A DNA stretch of 64,000 nucleotides from Anomaloglossus baeobatrachus (taxonomy: Eukaryota; Chordata; Amphibia; Anura; Aromobatidae): positions 34,173,779 to 34,237,778 of the forward strand of contig NC_134359.1 of the NCBI RefSeq assembly GCF_048569485.1, in the 5' to 3' direction. A program made the position numbers and the translations under genes. The notes beneath the pieces were generated by a model. That model saw only the letters and a program-made list of their open reading frames with translations, searched no databases and was not told where the DNA came from. This document shows, piece by piece, positions 1 through 10,934 of this stretch; positions within the stretch are counted from its first letter, which is position 1, and each line of letters opens with the position of its first letter.

Positions 1-252
1 GGAGAGACGAGGGAGACTTACATTTTGTATCAGGAGAACATGGAGTAAACGTAGACGGTGCCTTACCCCGGAGCGAGGAGAATCCGAGGAGCAGGAATCA
101 CTTCCTTGTCTCTGCTCCTCCTGCAGCAGAATAGAAACTAAAAGCTCTCTGCAGCCCTCACTTTCACTTTCTATACTCCTAGGTGGTAAAGGTCACACAC
201 TATAGATGAAGCAGACACAATGCCCAGATTTATCTTTTTATTTTACATTTTA
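1..252. other. Unassigned DNA at window start
   Basis: No gene or repeat is recognised here. A TTTCACTTTC string at 162-171 resembles the interferon-response-like motif of the R1 blocks further on and is likewise followed by a TATACT string, but nothing else in the stretch matches R1. Confidence 0.3.
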
Positions 253-354
253 GGCTATGTCCACACTTTGCGTCGAGGTAGTTGCAGTTCTAAACGCATC
301 CTCTGGCAGAAATTGTCATTGTCAAATTTGGTTTTGACCAAAAAAACGCTATAA
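253..354. repeat. Probable MITE fragment
   Basis: The sequence starts GGCTATGTCCACAC directly after TTA, which resembles the terminal repeat of the fold-back MITEs at 355, 13209 and 38163. The opposite end is not visible, because another MITE sits at its right edge. It is probably a truncated relative. Confidence 0.4.
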
Positions 355-731
355 GGCTATGTGCACACACTGCATTTTTTTGACACTGCGTTTTTGGCCG
401 CTAAAAACGCACAGAAACGCACCCGCGACAAAACACGTCGTTTTTTACCGCGTTTTGGTGCATTTTTGGCTGTGTTTTGCTGCGTTTTTGATCTCTGTGT
501 TTTTCTGCGTTTTTCCAATGCCTTGCATGGAGGGAAAACGCAGGAAAGAATTGACATGTCCATTTTTTTTTTAAGCTCAAAAACGCAGCTTAAAAAAAAA
601 GTTGTGTGCGGAGAGCAAAAATGAAAACTCATAGGCTTTGCTGGGGAAGCAAAGTCATGCAGTTTTGAGGCCAAAAAGCACCCGAAAAACGTGCAAAAAC
701 GCCGCGAAAAACGCACTGTGCGCACATAGCC
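355..731. mobile_element. Fold-back MITE, TAA target duplication (copy 1)
   Basis: The 377-bp element begins GGCTATGTGCACAC and ends GTGCGCACATAGCC. The two halves are near-complete reverse complements, so the single strand would fold into one long hairpin. It is flanked by TAA on both sides (352-354 and 732-734). A TWA 3-bp duplication and coding-free palindromic structure fit a PIF/Harbinger-type MITE. Open frames inside it on both strands are by-products of the palindrome. Relatives lie at 13209, 38163 and 41291. Confidence 0.8.
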
Positions 732-738
732 TAAATAC

Positions 739-1557
739 TGTTAGGACCAGGAGGACGGGTAGGCCCAGGAGGTGGATCCACTGGACTGAGCACCCCACCG
801 AGGGCAAGGTGCCCGGTAGCCGGAGCACTACGGGTAGCAGGACAGTCCGTTCAGAGGAGTGGAGTGAAGAAGTCCCTGGGACCACGGAGTCTCTGAAGGT
901 AGTCCGGGTGACGGAGCTCAGGTTCGGAGGCCGGGATGATGTCAGGCAGAGTCCGGAACCAGCGGAGCGAGGACTTCGGTCACCACACGGATCCAGGGAT
1001 CGGAAACGGTAGGGACTGACGGGAAGGCGGACAGTCACCGTTCGGGGTTCTGGAACCGTCAGGACCGGTTGGCGAGACAGGAGCGGCTCTACAAGAGAGA
1101 TAGGTAAGTACGGGACAAGGCACAGGGGGACCTGACTCCTAGCTTAGCAAACACGAAGAACAGGCCCCGCCCACTTGGAAAGGAACCCCCTATATAACCT
1201 GTACCTAAATCTCCAATATCCTGTTGGAGGACGCTGGCCCTTTAAGAGAGGGCCAATGACCGCGCACGCGCCCTAATGCGCATGTGCGAGGCCCGGGTGC
1301 CAGAAGCCAGAGCAGGAAGCGGTGCACAAGAGGCAGGAGTGCCGGGCTGGCTCAGCGTCGCAGACGGGCACCGGGAGCGGGGACCGGGTTGCCTGGAGGA
1401 CGCAGGTGAGGGAGCATGGAGGCTGTGGAGCGGGGGACCGGGGAGCGTGGCACGGGAGCGAGGAAGCATGGCACGGGAGCCGGGGAGCGTGACATGGGAG
1501 CGGGGAAGCGTGGCAGGGGAGCCGTGGAGCGTGGCACGGGAGCTGGGGAGCGTGACA
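739..1557 (-). repeat. Gypsy 3' LTR
   Basis: Read on the minus strand it starts TGTCACGCTCCCC just after a purine tract (GGAGGGGGTAC) and ends CCTGGTCCTAACA, giving the usual TG...CA ends over 819 bp. Plus positions 739-817 recur exactly at 5679-5757, the remnant of the 5' LTR. The part nearest the coding region is made of short GC-rich repeats of a GGGAGCGTGGCACGG type (about 1430-1557). Confidence 0.85.
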
Positions 1558-1609
1558 GTACCCCCTCCCCCACGCCCCCCTCCTCGCAACCGGGACAGGA
1601 ACGCATGTA

Positions 1610-4600
1610 TCAGGGGAGTACCCACATTCTCCCGGGGTTCCCAGGACCTATCCTCAGAACCATACCCAGCCCAGTTCACCAGGAAGAACTGTCGGCCCCG
1701 CACGGTCTTCATGGCCACGATATCCCTTACCGCATAGATGTCATCGTCAGCAATAGGAGGAGGAGCAGAACTGGCATCAGAAGGGACCAAGGACAACCGG
1801 CTTGAGCAGGGAGACGTGGAAGGAGTTGAGTATCCTCATCGTGGCCGGGAGCTGCAGCTTGTTGGAGACCTCATTGATCTTGCCGATGACTTTAAACGGC
1901 CCGATGTATCGAGGACCCAGCTTGTACGATGGTAGCTTCAATCAGACATATTTGGAAGCAAGCCAGACCAGATCTCCTGGAGAGAAACACGGAGGATCCA
2001 GACGCCTTTTGTCCGCGTGTCTCTTCGTCCGCAGGGAAGCGCGTCCAAGGGACGTCTTGACAGAGTCCCAAATTGTTGAAAAGTCACGGACTACGGTATC
2101 AGCAGCAGGGACATCCGAGGAAGAGGATACAGGTAAAGGGACGGAAGGCTGAAGTCCGTAAACGACATGGAAGGGGGAGCTGGAGGAGGACTCACTGACG
2201 TGATGGTTATGGGAGAATTCAGCCCAAGGAAGGAGCGTGGACCAATCGTCGTGATGGGTGTTAACGTAGTGACGCAAGAAGGAGGTCAGGATCTGATTGA
2301 CTCGTTCCACTTGGCCATTCGACTGAGGATGGTAGGCCGAAGAAAAGTCTAGAGCCACTTCCAGATGTTTGCAGAGAGCCCTCCAGAAACGCGAGGTAAA
2401 CTGAGTTCCTCTGTCGCACACAATGTGTGAGGGAAAGCCATGCAACCGGAAGATATGCTGTATGTAGGCGTCAGCGAGCTCCTGGGCAGAGGGCAGTCCA
2501 GCCATAGGGACGAAATGAGCCATTTTGGAGAAACAGTCCACCACGACCCATATGACCGTGTGTCCTGAGGACAAGGGCAAGTCTTTAATAAAGTCCATGG
2601 CAATGTGTTGCCACGGAACGGAGGGAATTGGCAGCAGCAGAAGACGACCATATGGCAGGAGTTTGGGCGTCTTGTTCCGGGCACAAGAGGAGCAGGCTGA
2701 GACAAAAGACGCGACGTCCGTGTGAAGGGATGGCCACCAATAGTGACGTACAATTGTACTCCATGTTCTCTTCTGACCAGCATGGCCGGCTATTTTCGAG
2801 GCATGGCCCCAGTGCAAGACTTTTTGTCTGTCAGTATCAGAGACATAGGTCTTCCTGGGCAGTATCTGGGCCAGAGAGACAGGAGCAACCGGAATGACTT
2901 TACTTGGGCAGATGATGGGCTGGGATGTCTCCTCCTCCTGTTCCATGGGCACGAATGACCTGGAAAGGCATCTGCTCGCACATTCTTATCCGCGGGCCGA
3001 AAATGGAGCTGAAAATCGAACCTGGCAAAGAACAAGGACCACCTGGCTTGTCGTGGGTTCAGTCGCTGAGCAGACCGCAGGTATTCCAGGTTCTTGTGGT
3101 CCGTGTAAATGATCACGGGGTACACTGCTCCCTCCAGAAGGTAGCGCCATTCCTCCAGAGCCAGTTTGACTGCTAATAGCTCTCGGTCACCGATGGTGTA
3201 GTTGCGTTCAGGCGCTGAGAAGCTCTTGGAGAAGAAACTGCAAGTGACCATCTTCCCGGTGGAGGACTTCTGCATGAGCACTGCCCCGGCCCCAGAGGCA
3301 TCCACCTCCAAGGTGAACTGTCGGTTTAACTCAGGACGGTGGAGCACAGGAGAGGAAGCAAATGCCCGCTTCAGGGAGCCAAACGCGGCGTCGGCCGCAG
3401 GTGACCAGTCCTTCGGATTAGCCCCCTTTTTGGTCAAGGCAGAGAGAGGCGCAGTCAGGGCAGAGAAGTGAGGGATGAACTGACGGTAATAGTTCGCAAA
3501 GCCAAGAAAACGTTGAATTGCCTTCAGTCCGGAAGGAGGGGGCCAGTTGAGAATGGAAGAGACCTTCTCCGGGTCCATCTGCAGGCCGGTATCGGAGATT
3601 ACGTAACCCAGGAAGGGAAGAGAAGACTACTCGAAGACACACTTCTCGTACTTGGCGTACAGGCGATTCTCTCTAAGCCTTTGTAGTACCAGCTGCACGT
3701 TCTCTCTGTGGGTCTGGAGGTCCGGAGAGAAGACCAGGATGTCATCCAAATATACCACCACACAGACGTAGAGAAGGTCCCGGAACACGTCGTTCACTAG
3801 TTCTTGAAAGACTGCCGGTGCGTTACACAGGCCGAAGGGCATCACACAATACTCGTAGTGCCCATCGCGAGTGTTAAATGCGGTCTTCCATTCGTCTCCA
3901 GAGCGGATGCGGACCAGGTTGTAGGCACCACGAAGATCCAACTTGGTAAACACACGAGCTCCTCTAAGCCGATCAAACAATTCGGGGATGAGCGGCAGGG
4001 GGTATTTATTCTTTACGGTGATTTGATTCAATCCCCGGTAGTCAATGCAGGGGCGCAGGTCGCCCTCTTTCTTCTTAACGAAGAAGAAGCCTGATCCAGC
4101 AGGAAAGGAGGATCTCCGGATGAATCCCCTTGCCAGGTTCTCAGTGATGTAGGCAGACATGGCCCTTGTTTCAGCAGGGGACAAAGGATATATCTGTCCT
4201 CGAGGTGGTATGGTTCCCAGGAGTAGGTCGACGGCACAGTCGTAAGGACAATGTGGCGGCAGTACCTCGTCGGATGGGCTGTATGGACTTCAGGCAGTTC
4301 TCGTGGCAAGAGGAGCCCCATCGGGTAATTTCGCCAGCACGCCAGCTGACCGACGGTTCGTGTGTCCGTAACCAGGGGAGTCCCTGCAGGATTTGATGAG
4401 ACATGTGCGGTAGGACGTAGAGAGTGATTTTCTCGGTGTGCAGGGCACCGATACGTAGTTCTACAGGCTTGGTGATCCACGAGATGGTGTCAGAGAGGGG
4501 TCTCCCAACTACAGAGGCAATCACGAGGGGTTTGTCGAGTGGAGTAACAGGCACCTGGTACTTGTCCACCGTGGCCTGCTGGATGAAATTGCCTGCTGCC

Positions 4601-5665
4601 CCGGAATCAAGGTACGCCTCTGCCGTAAACCGCGTCTCTCCCGCTGTCACTTGAACAGTCCACGTAACCGTGTCTGAGAGAGTCCCAGTACCTAAGGTGG
4701 CCTCTCCTACCAACCCTATCCTTTGGAGTTTCCCGGCCTCTCTGGACAGGAACGTAGCAGGTGTGTGCCCTCTCCGCAGTAGAAGCAGAGGCCCTTGGCG
4801 ATCTGTTCTGCTCGGCGTTGTTCGGACTGCCGCAAACGATCAATCTGCATGGGCTCGTGGACAGAGACGCCAGACGCCGCCGACTGAGGTACGGCAGGCT
4901 TCTGCGGAGGAGAGGAATGCCGTATCGGACGTCTCTCGCGGGACACCTCTTTGGATCGTTCCTGAAAACGGAGGTCCACGCGGGTGGCTAGTGCGATCAG
5001 GGCATCCAGGGAGGAAGGAACATCGCGGCCGGCCAGCTCGTCCTTAATACGACCGGAGAGTCCTTCCCAGAAGGCGGCGGTTAGGGCCTCATTGTTCCAG
5101 CCTAATTCTGAGGCCAAGGTGCGGAAGCGGTTGGCATATTGACCCACCGTCAAGGTCCCCTGACATAGCCTGAGGAGTGATGAGGCGGACGTGGCGGCAC
5201 GTCCGGGTTCATCAAAGGTGGTTCTAAACACCTGCAGGAATTCCTGGATGTTAGTTGTTACAGGGTCCTCCTTCTCCCACAAGGGGTTCATCCGGGCCAG
5301 TGCCTCACCCTCTAGATGGGACATCACAAACGCCACCTTGGCTTGGTCGGAGGCAAACAGATGCGAAAGCAGCTTAAAGTGGAGGGAGCACTGATTCAAG
5401 AATCCTCTGCAGGTCTTAGGATCTCCGGCATATCGGGGTGGAGAGGCCAAGCGGAGTTTAGAGGCTTCCGAGGAAGCTGCCACAGGAGCTGTGGACGTGG
5501 ACTGTGGGACTGTGATGCCAGGGACGTGGCTGTTGCTTGCAGCGTATTCAAGCGGGTGTCCACTGAGGTCATAAAGGCTAGCATGCGGGATTGGGTCTCG
5601 CGTTGTCGTCCGAGTTCCTGCTGCAATCCGGCCAGCTGGGACGCTAGTGCTTCGGCGGGATCCAT
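1610..5665 (-). pseudogene. Gypsy gag-pol remains
   Basis: Visible parts, in coding order with approximate positions: gag (5665-4720) with a nucleocapsid zinc knuckle of the form C-x2-C-x4-H-x4-C near its end; an aspartic protease with LDSGAAGNF (about 4.6 kb); reverse transcriptase with the active-site YLDDILVFS (about 3.7-4.2 kb); RNase H with EVDASGAGAVL (about 2.9-3.4 kb); integrase with an HHCC zinc domain and the catalytic core (about 1.95-2.9 kb); and a chromodomain with FFLVNWAGYGSEDRSWEP (about 1610-1740). Chromodomains of this group direct integration toward marked chromatin. The reading frame is interrupted about four times, so no functional polyprotein is expected. Confidence 0.93.
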
Positions 5666-5756
5666 GGCCTGTTCTTACTGTTAGGACCAGGAGGACGGGT
5701 AGGCCCAGGAGGTGGATCCACTGGACTGAGCACCCCACCGAGGGCAAGGTGCCCGG

Positions 5757-6160
5757 TGTTGAGGAGAGCCATAAGATGAAATACCTAATTAACTTCTTGA
5801 CAAGGGATTGTGGGATATATGTCGATTTGCCTTACGTAATTCAGGTTTCAGATCATATACATGACACAGATATAAAGATGGCTGCTATTGCCTGTTTCTC
5901 CACACCTTGCCTGGAATGCAAGGAATGTCCAGGTGTAAGAAGATACCATATAAGGTGGTCAAGCTAGAAGACATCACGGACCAAACCATCAGCATGGATG
6001 CACCAGATGACGTCCCTCCCATCACCATGGTTTCATCCGCTGAAGTCAGACGCACCCATCAACAGCAACACGGATCTCCCCATTGGCTAGCTCATGAACT
6101 GTCCCACTAAATGTGCATATCTGAACTTGTGTACGCCCCTAGCCTATATCAAGAGGACGC
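5757..6160 (+). repeat. Retroviral 5' LTR (incomplete)
   Basis: It aligns with 10357 onward for about 350-400 bp, sharing blocks such as GATTTGCCTTACRTAATTCAG and GATGACGTCCCTCCCATCAC, and then loses similarity. GATGACGTCC contains a CRE-like TGACGTC motif, which is common in LTR promoters. Confidence 0.7.
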
Positions 6161-6471
6161 ATTTCTATAGGCCTCAGTGGAGCTGACAAAACTGCAGCCA
6201 CTGAATAACATGAAGTGTTAGTAAATGTTTATAGCACTAAAAGATGGAACATTGTATGATTGGGTAGTTGTGGAAAACACTTAATATAGATCCAGTGTGC
6301 AGGTTGGATTGAGTCAGGACAGTCACAAGGAGCAATATCTTATTAAATTAATAAGCAATAAAAGAATAAGAGAAAAACCTTAAAATAAACGTACCTTTGC
6401 GGCAGATGTCATGATAAATAATACATATTCCAATTACGAATATGGCGAATAATCCTGAGAGTTGAATGTTT

Positions 6472-6500
6472 TAAAAAAAAATAAATAAATAAATAAATAG
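6472..6500. repeat. (AAAT)n simple repeat
   Basis: A short run of AAAT units follows an A tract. A further poly-A of about 20 lies at 6637-6657. Confidence 0.9.
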
Positions 6501-7047
6501 ATACATCCATGGGATATCCATGTCTTGCAGAAAGGAAAATAAATAATAAAAAAAATCCAACAGAAGGAGGGAGATATCACTCGTGTCCAGGGAAAATGAA
6601 CAGTGTGTTTTTGGGGGGAAGTAGCAACTTTTAGAAAGAAAAAAAAAAAAAAAAAAAACCTGTAGGGCAGGCTTTTCATCTCACCTTCGATCTATTGTGA
6701 GAGCAGCCCAAGAGAAAAAAAAAAAAAGTGCTTCTTGCATTTAATTCATTGCAATTTATATTGGAAAAAGGTCATTGACAATAGTTTTATTTTACTAATT
6801 TTATCCCAAAGAAATAAAAGTCAACTGTGGACATGTTTAGATTAATTGATAGCTTTTCAAGCATAGAGGTCTGTTAGATAATTTTTCTATGGCAAACCAA
6901 CATTTTGTTTTCCCACATGGCCAGTTTATTTGTTCTAGATTCTTTTATCCCTTCAAGTTATAGGACAGTATCACAGAGATGCTGATAATGTCCTCAATGT
7001 TTCAAATATGAACACCCCTACATCCAATATCCAGAGGTTGTGCTACG

Positions 7048-7110
7048 TTATTATTATAGTTATTAATAATAATAATAATAATCATAATAATAATCATTTA
7101 TTAATAATTA
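7048..7110. repeat. (AAT)n simple repeat
   Basis: Imperfect run of AAT/ATT trinucleotides inside the AT-rich interior of the retrovirus fossil. Confidence 0.9.
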
Positions 7111-9362
7111 CAATAATTTGATTTAAGAAATGTGGATTATTTATGGAATTCTGTGTTTTATATTTAATGTATTGAATAATCTGCTTTCTTTTTATAGAAA
7201 GAATGATTGCAGTGCAGATTTCTGTGGTCTAAGCAAAGGTTCTAAAAGCCATTGAAAGGTTTTCCATTATTAAGTTACAGATAAAAACAATATTTCTGGT
7301 GTTCCCGATTAGGTACATTCTATACAATGTGACTTTTATGCCTAAATGTAGAGCTCCGGGGCCACACACTTTTTGAATCTAATTATGTTTTGGATAATAG
7401 ATTCAAAAAGGGTGGAAAGATGGTGTGGAAAGTCACACGTATTATTTAAGGTTTTAATTTGTTCATCGATTGAGTTTTTCTATTAAGTTGTCTTTATATT
7501 TTTATCTGTGAGGAGGATACAGCAGACAGACATATCTCATGATTGCTCTGATGTAACAAGAATTGTCAGGTTTTGAACATGTCTCAGATGAGGCCATTGC
7601 TAATGCAGATTTTGAGTTTTTCCGTAGATGGATCCAGATACCAAGATGCTGGTTGATTCTGCACTGGATATGCTGAGGTTACACAACATGAGGTATTAAA
7701 AATCAAACCACTCCTCTCTCATCGGAATAGGAGAATGAGATGCAGATTAGCGATCACTGTGGTTTGTAGAGCGGAGGGGGGTAAGATAGGAAAATGTGGA
7801 GTGTGACGTGATAAATCTATAAAGACCGTAGAGAGTGTATATGAGCCCAGGTGGAGGCGCTCTCCTGTTATCAAAAGAGCCGGTGACTGATGGAGCAGGC
7901 AACAAAGAAGCAGTGAATGGGCCTAGAGTTGAGAGTCCTTATACAAAGCAGACCAGTACCTCGGTGGCTCCTGTCACGTCGTCCGTGACATTGGTCACTC
8001 CTTGTGTTCTTAAATCCTTACAGGAACAAGCGATTCAGCAAGGAACGGAGTGTGAGACGCAGGGAGCCAGTGACTGAGGAAGGTCTGTGGATAAAGGGCG
8101 GTAAGCTTTCTCTGCCATGAGAGCTCTACTCAATAATGGCCCAGGTAACCCATGTGACAAAGGTGTTGGGATGGACAAGATATGGGCGGCACCACTGCTC
8201 AGTACCCAGGTGGCCAGACACCTCCAGTCTTGTAAGACATGTGTCTATTAAGGTAGAAAAACTGTAAAGACCTCGTAGAAACACCCCCCTCATCCGCTCT
8301 ACTGCTCCAGTGATTGCAGATTAGTCATATACATCTACCATGAGTAGGTTTATATGAGTTTTGTGCGTGTTGAGTGAATTTCTTTTCAGGCCTGCTCTGA
8401 AACATATCCAGTGTGGAAAACATTACTGCTGAAAAACTCATGGTGCTGGTGGTATGTAAAGATGGAGTTCCTAAAAAGCGGTAAAAGTACATATCCTATA
8501 GCAGAGGTCATTATAGAGGTCAGTACCTGGGGATGCCCCTGATGAACCCATCTGCCACTGTGAAGAGGGGAGACACGCGTTGCGCTTCTTTCATGCTAAA
8601 TGTCTGACAAATATGCGTTTATTTTTATTAGCCTGAGTGTGAATTGGACAGGGAGGGTCTGTGATCGGACGAGATCTCCTCATGACTTTACCTGGCCTTA
8701 TTATTATATTTATACAGTGGGTACATGTTATACATGTGAGATATTTAATTTCTTTTAGGGTTTGGTCCTTGAATTTGCTGTATCATATTGATTTAAGCTA
8801 CCAAACAGCTATGTAAATACAGAGTGTGAATATTTAATCTTTGGGAATGAATTGGATATATATAATTGCATATTGACGCCTCTTTATCCCTGTATCTCAC
8901 GGTTTCTATATTCCCTCACTGACATTAGCAGCACGTATTAGCTTAGCAGTGTAGGGATAGGGAGGGTGAGCCGTCGGTGAGCGGGGGCGCCAATTCGCCT
9001 TATAGGGTGCCGACCTCCGCTGCGAGGTAGGGAGAGTTTAGGGCTATTGCCCCAATCTCTGCCCCCTCCTTTATTGGAATATTTAATTGTGTCTATACTC
9101 ACATGGGTGTATGTTGTTTGGAATTTTAATGATTATAACATAATCATGTAACGATCCACAAGATAATGGTGGACGTTGCAAATCATGTAACAAATGTTTG
9201 TTTTCCTTAATAATTCGATCTTTATATAAGGTATTTTTTTAGTACCTAGAACGTGATTATATTTCTCACACATACTGCAGATACAGTGTGATGTCCTGAC
9301 CAGTGATGTATGAGCCGTATACAACTGCCTATATACAACTGCCTATATAGTGTGTTAAACAT

Positions 9363-9557
9363 GTGTATCCTCCAATTCCAGATCCTAAATCAGTGTCAGG
9401 AGCACGTGGTCTCCAGCCAGGAGACTGGGTGATCCTAAAAAGACAAGTCAGAATGATCCCTGAGTCAGAATCAGGTGGACCGATCCAGCTTATCCCAACC
9501 ACAGCATCTTCCATGAAGCTTGAGGGAAAACCCATCTGCAGACAACAACCACTGTAA
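9363..9557 (+). pseudogene. Retroviral integrase C-terminal remnant
   Basis: The translated string GLQPGDWVILKRQVR followed by GGPIQLIPTTASSMKLEGKP matches the pattern of the integrase C-terminal domain of gammaretrovirus-like elements (LQPGDWV-x-KR ... GPYQVLLTTPTAVKVEG). Its place about 0.8 kb before the 3' LTR, on the same strand, agrees. Only this 60-odd residue piece is recognisable. Confidence 0.72.
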
Positions 9558-10356
9558 AGAGTCCATCGTACCAGCAGAATGAGGGTCACAACACACATAA
9601 TGCTGGATTATCTCATATAGAACTTTATGGAGAATTTCTAGATTGGGGATGATACATGGGAAATAACCATAAGGGAACAATGGGTACAGGAATATTACAC
9701 AAATAAGGGCTCATGGTGGGAAAAACATTATCTGACCTGAACCAATCAATTATTTTAAGGGTTTAAGTGACTTAAGGATAACATAAACTTATAGGTAACT
9801 GGTATTGTTTTATTTGTTGGTATTTGAAGCCGTAAAAGTGCTACTCTGTGTTACTGAAGGTAATCGGATCCATGCATAAGGGAAATCTTGTTAAAGGCCT
9901 CCTGGTGGTAGATTATAGACCAGAGACAAGAAGAGATCCATTAGTGTTGTGATACAATCAGGTGTATACGGGTAGAAAAGTCTCGAGGACGCGGACAGCA
10001 CTCGGATATTGACTGAGAATCAGCCTTTCAGAAACAGTAACGCTAAAAGCTGCAGCATAATGGTAAGAAGCTTATTCTTACAATTGCCTTACTCTTTCTA
10101 ATCGATTAATCTCAAATTCTGAGTAAGCTCTTCAGCATTAAATAAATCTGTTCTAGTTACCTATGCCTCTGTGAACTGTGTGTGCGGGATGTGATCAACT
10201 CTCTGATCAGCAGTCTGTACCAGCGGGGGCAAAAGCTTAGTATTGCTTGTATAGCAGATAGGAAAAATGAAAAAAAGGTTGCAGTTAAAGCATTAGAGCT
10301 GATGTGTTAGAGGACCACGGTAGGGTCAGAAGGTTAATAAAGTATTTAGGGGGGAC

Positions 10357-10934
10357 TGTTGAGGAGAGCCATAAAATGAAATACTTAATTAACCTCTGGA
10401 CATAGAGCATTGTGGGAAATATGTCGATTTGCCTTACATAATTCAGGTTTCAGATCATATACATGACACAGATATAAAGGTGGCTGTCATTGCCTGTTTC
10501 TCCACACCTTGCTTGGAATGCAAGGAATGTCCAGATTAAAGAAGATATCATATAAGAGAAGACCAAACCAAAGATCAGATGACATTACAGACCAGACCAT
10601 CCAGCATGGATCCACCAGATGACGTCCCTCCCATCACCATGGATCCATCCGATGATGTCATAGACCCGCCTACAATGACGCCTACCAATCAGCTCATGGA
10701 CTAACACATTGTTCGACCCACTGACCAATGAACACATCCGGACATGCCCCTTTGCAAGGTTATATCAGAGCAAGCTCAGTTGTAATAAAGCAGAGCATGG
10801 GTTGACTTCTGTCGAGGAAAGATGACTATCCGACTGTGTCTGATCTCATTTTTCAAGCATGCACTCGACCCACACCAATTAGACCAGGCAGTAGGCAACT
10901 AGTGATCTCTGGTTAAGAGTTCACCTTAACAACA
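10357..10934 (+). repeat. Retroviral 3' LTR
   Basis: The 578-bp sequence has TGTT...AACA ends. It follows a polypurine tract and contains, in order, TGACGTCC and TGATGTCA motifs, a possible TATA-like GGTTATATCAG, and an AATAAAG signal (about 10783) followed by a TGTGTCTGATCTC stretch. This is the U3-R-U5 order expected of a retroviral LTR. Confidence 0.75.

Larger units (their letters stand above)
739..5757 (-). mobile_element. Ty3/Gypsy chromovirus fossil
   Basis: This is an LTR retrotransposon lying on the minus strand. In its own order it has a short 5' LTR piece (5679-5757), gag, then pol with protease, reverse transcriptase, RNase H, integrase and a chromodomain, a purine-rich tract next to 1557, and a 3' LTR (739-1557). 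The 79 bp shared by the two LTRs are identical by eye. That suggests fairly recent insertion but is too short to date. The coding region is broken in roughly four places, so it is a fossil. The order with integrase after RT, plus the terminal chromodomain, places it among chromoviruses. Confidence 0.93.
5757..10934 (+). mobile_element. Decayed endogenous retrovirus-like element
   Basis: Two related LTR sequences in the same orientation (from 5757 and at 10357-10934) bracket about 4.2 kb. Both begin TGTTGAGGAGAGCC. The second is preceded by a purine tract (TTTAGGGGGGAC) and ends AACAACA. In the first 200 bp they differ at roughly 9 percent of positions by eye, so the insertion is old. The only coding remnant recognised is an integrase tail at 9363-9557. 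The rest of the interior is AT-rich and beyond recognition, apart from a GC-rich patch near 8940-9070 of unknown origin. The left LTR starts exactly where the Gypsy LTR remnant stops. Confidence 0.7.

Noticed and set aside
7835-8077. 80-codon frame in the retrovirus interior
   Set aside because: No match to a retroviral domain or other family that I recognise, and no codon-level support.
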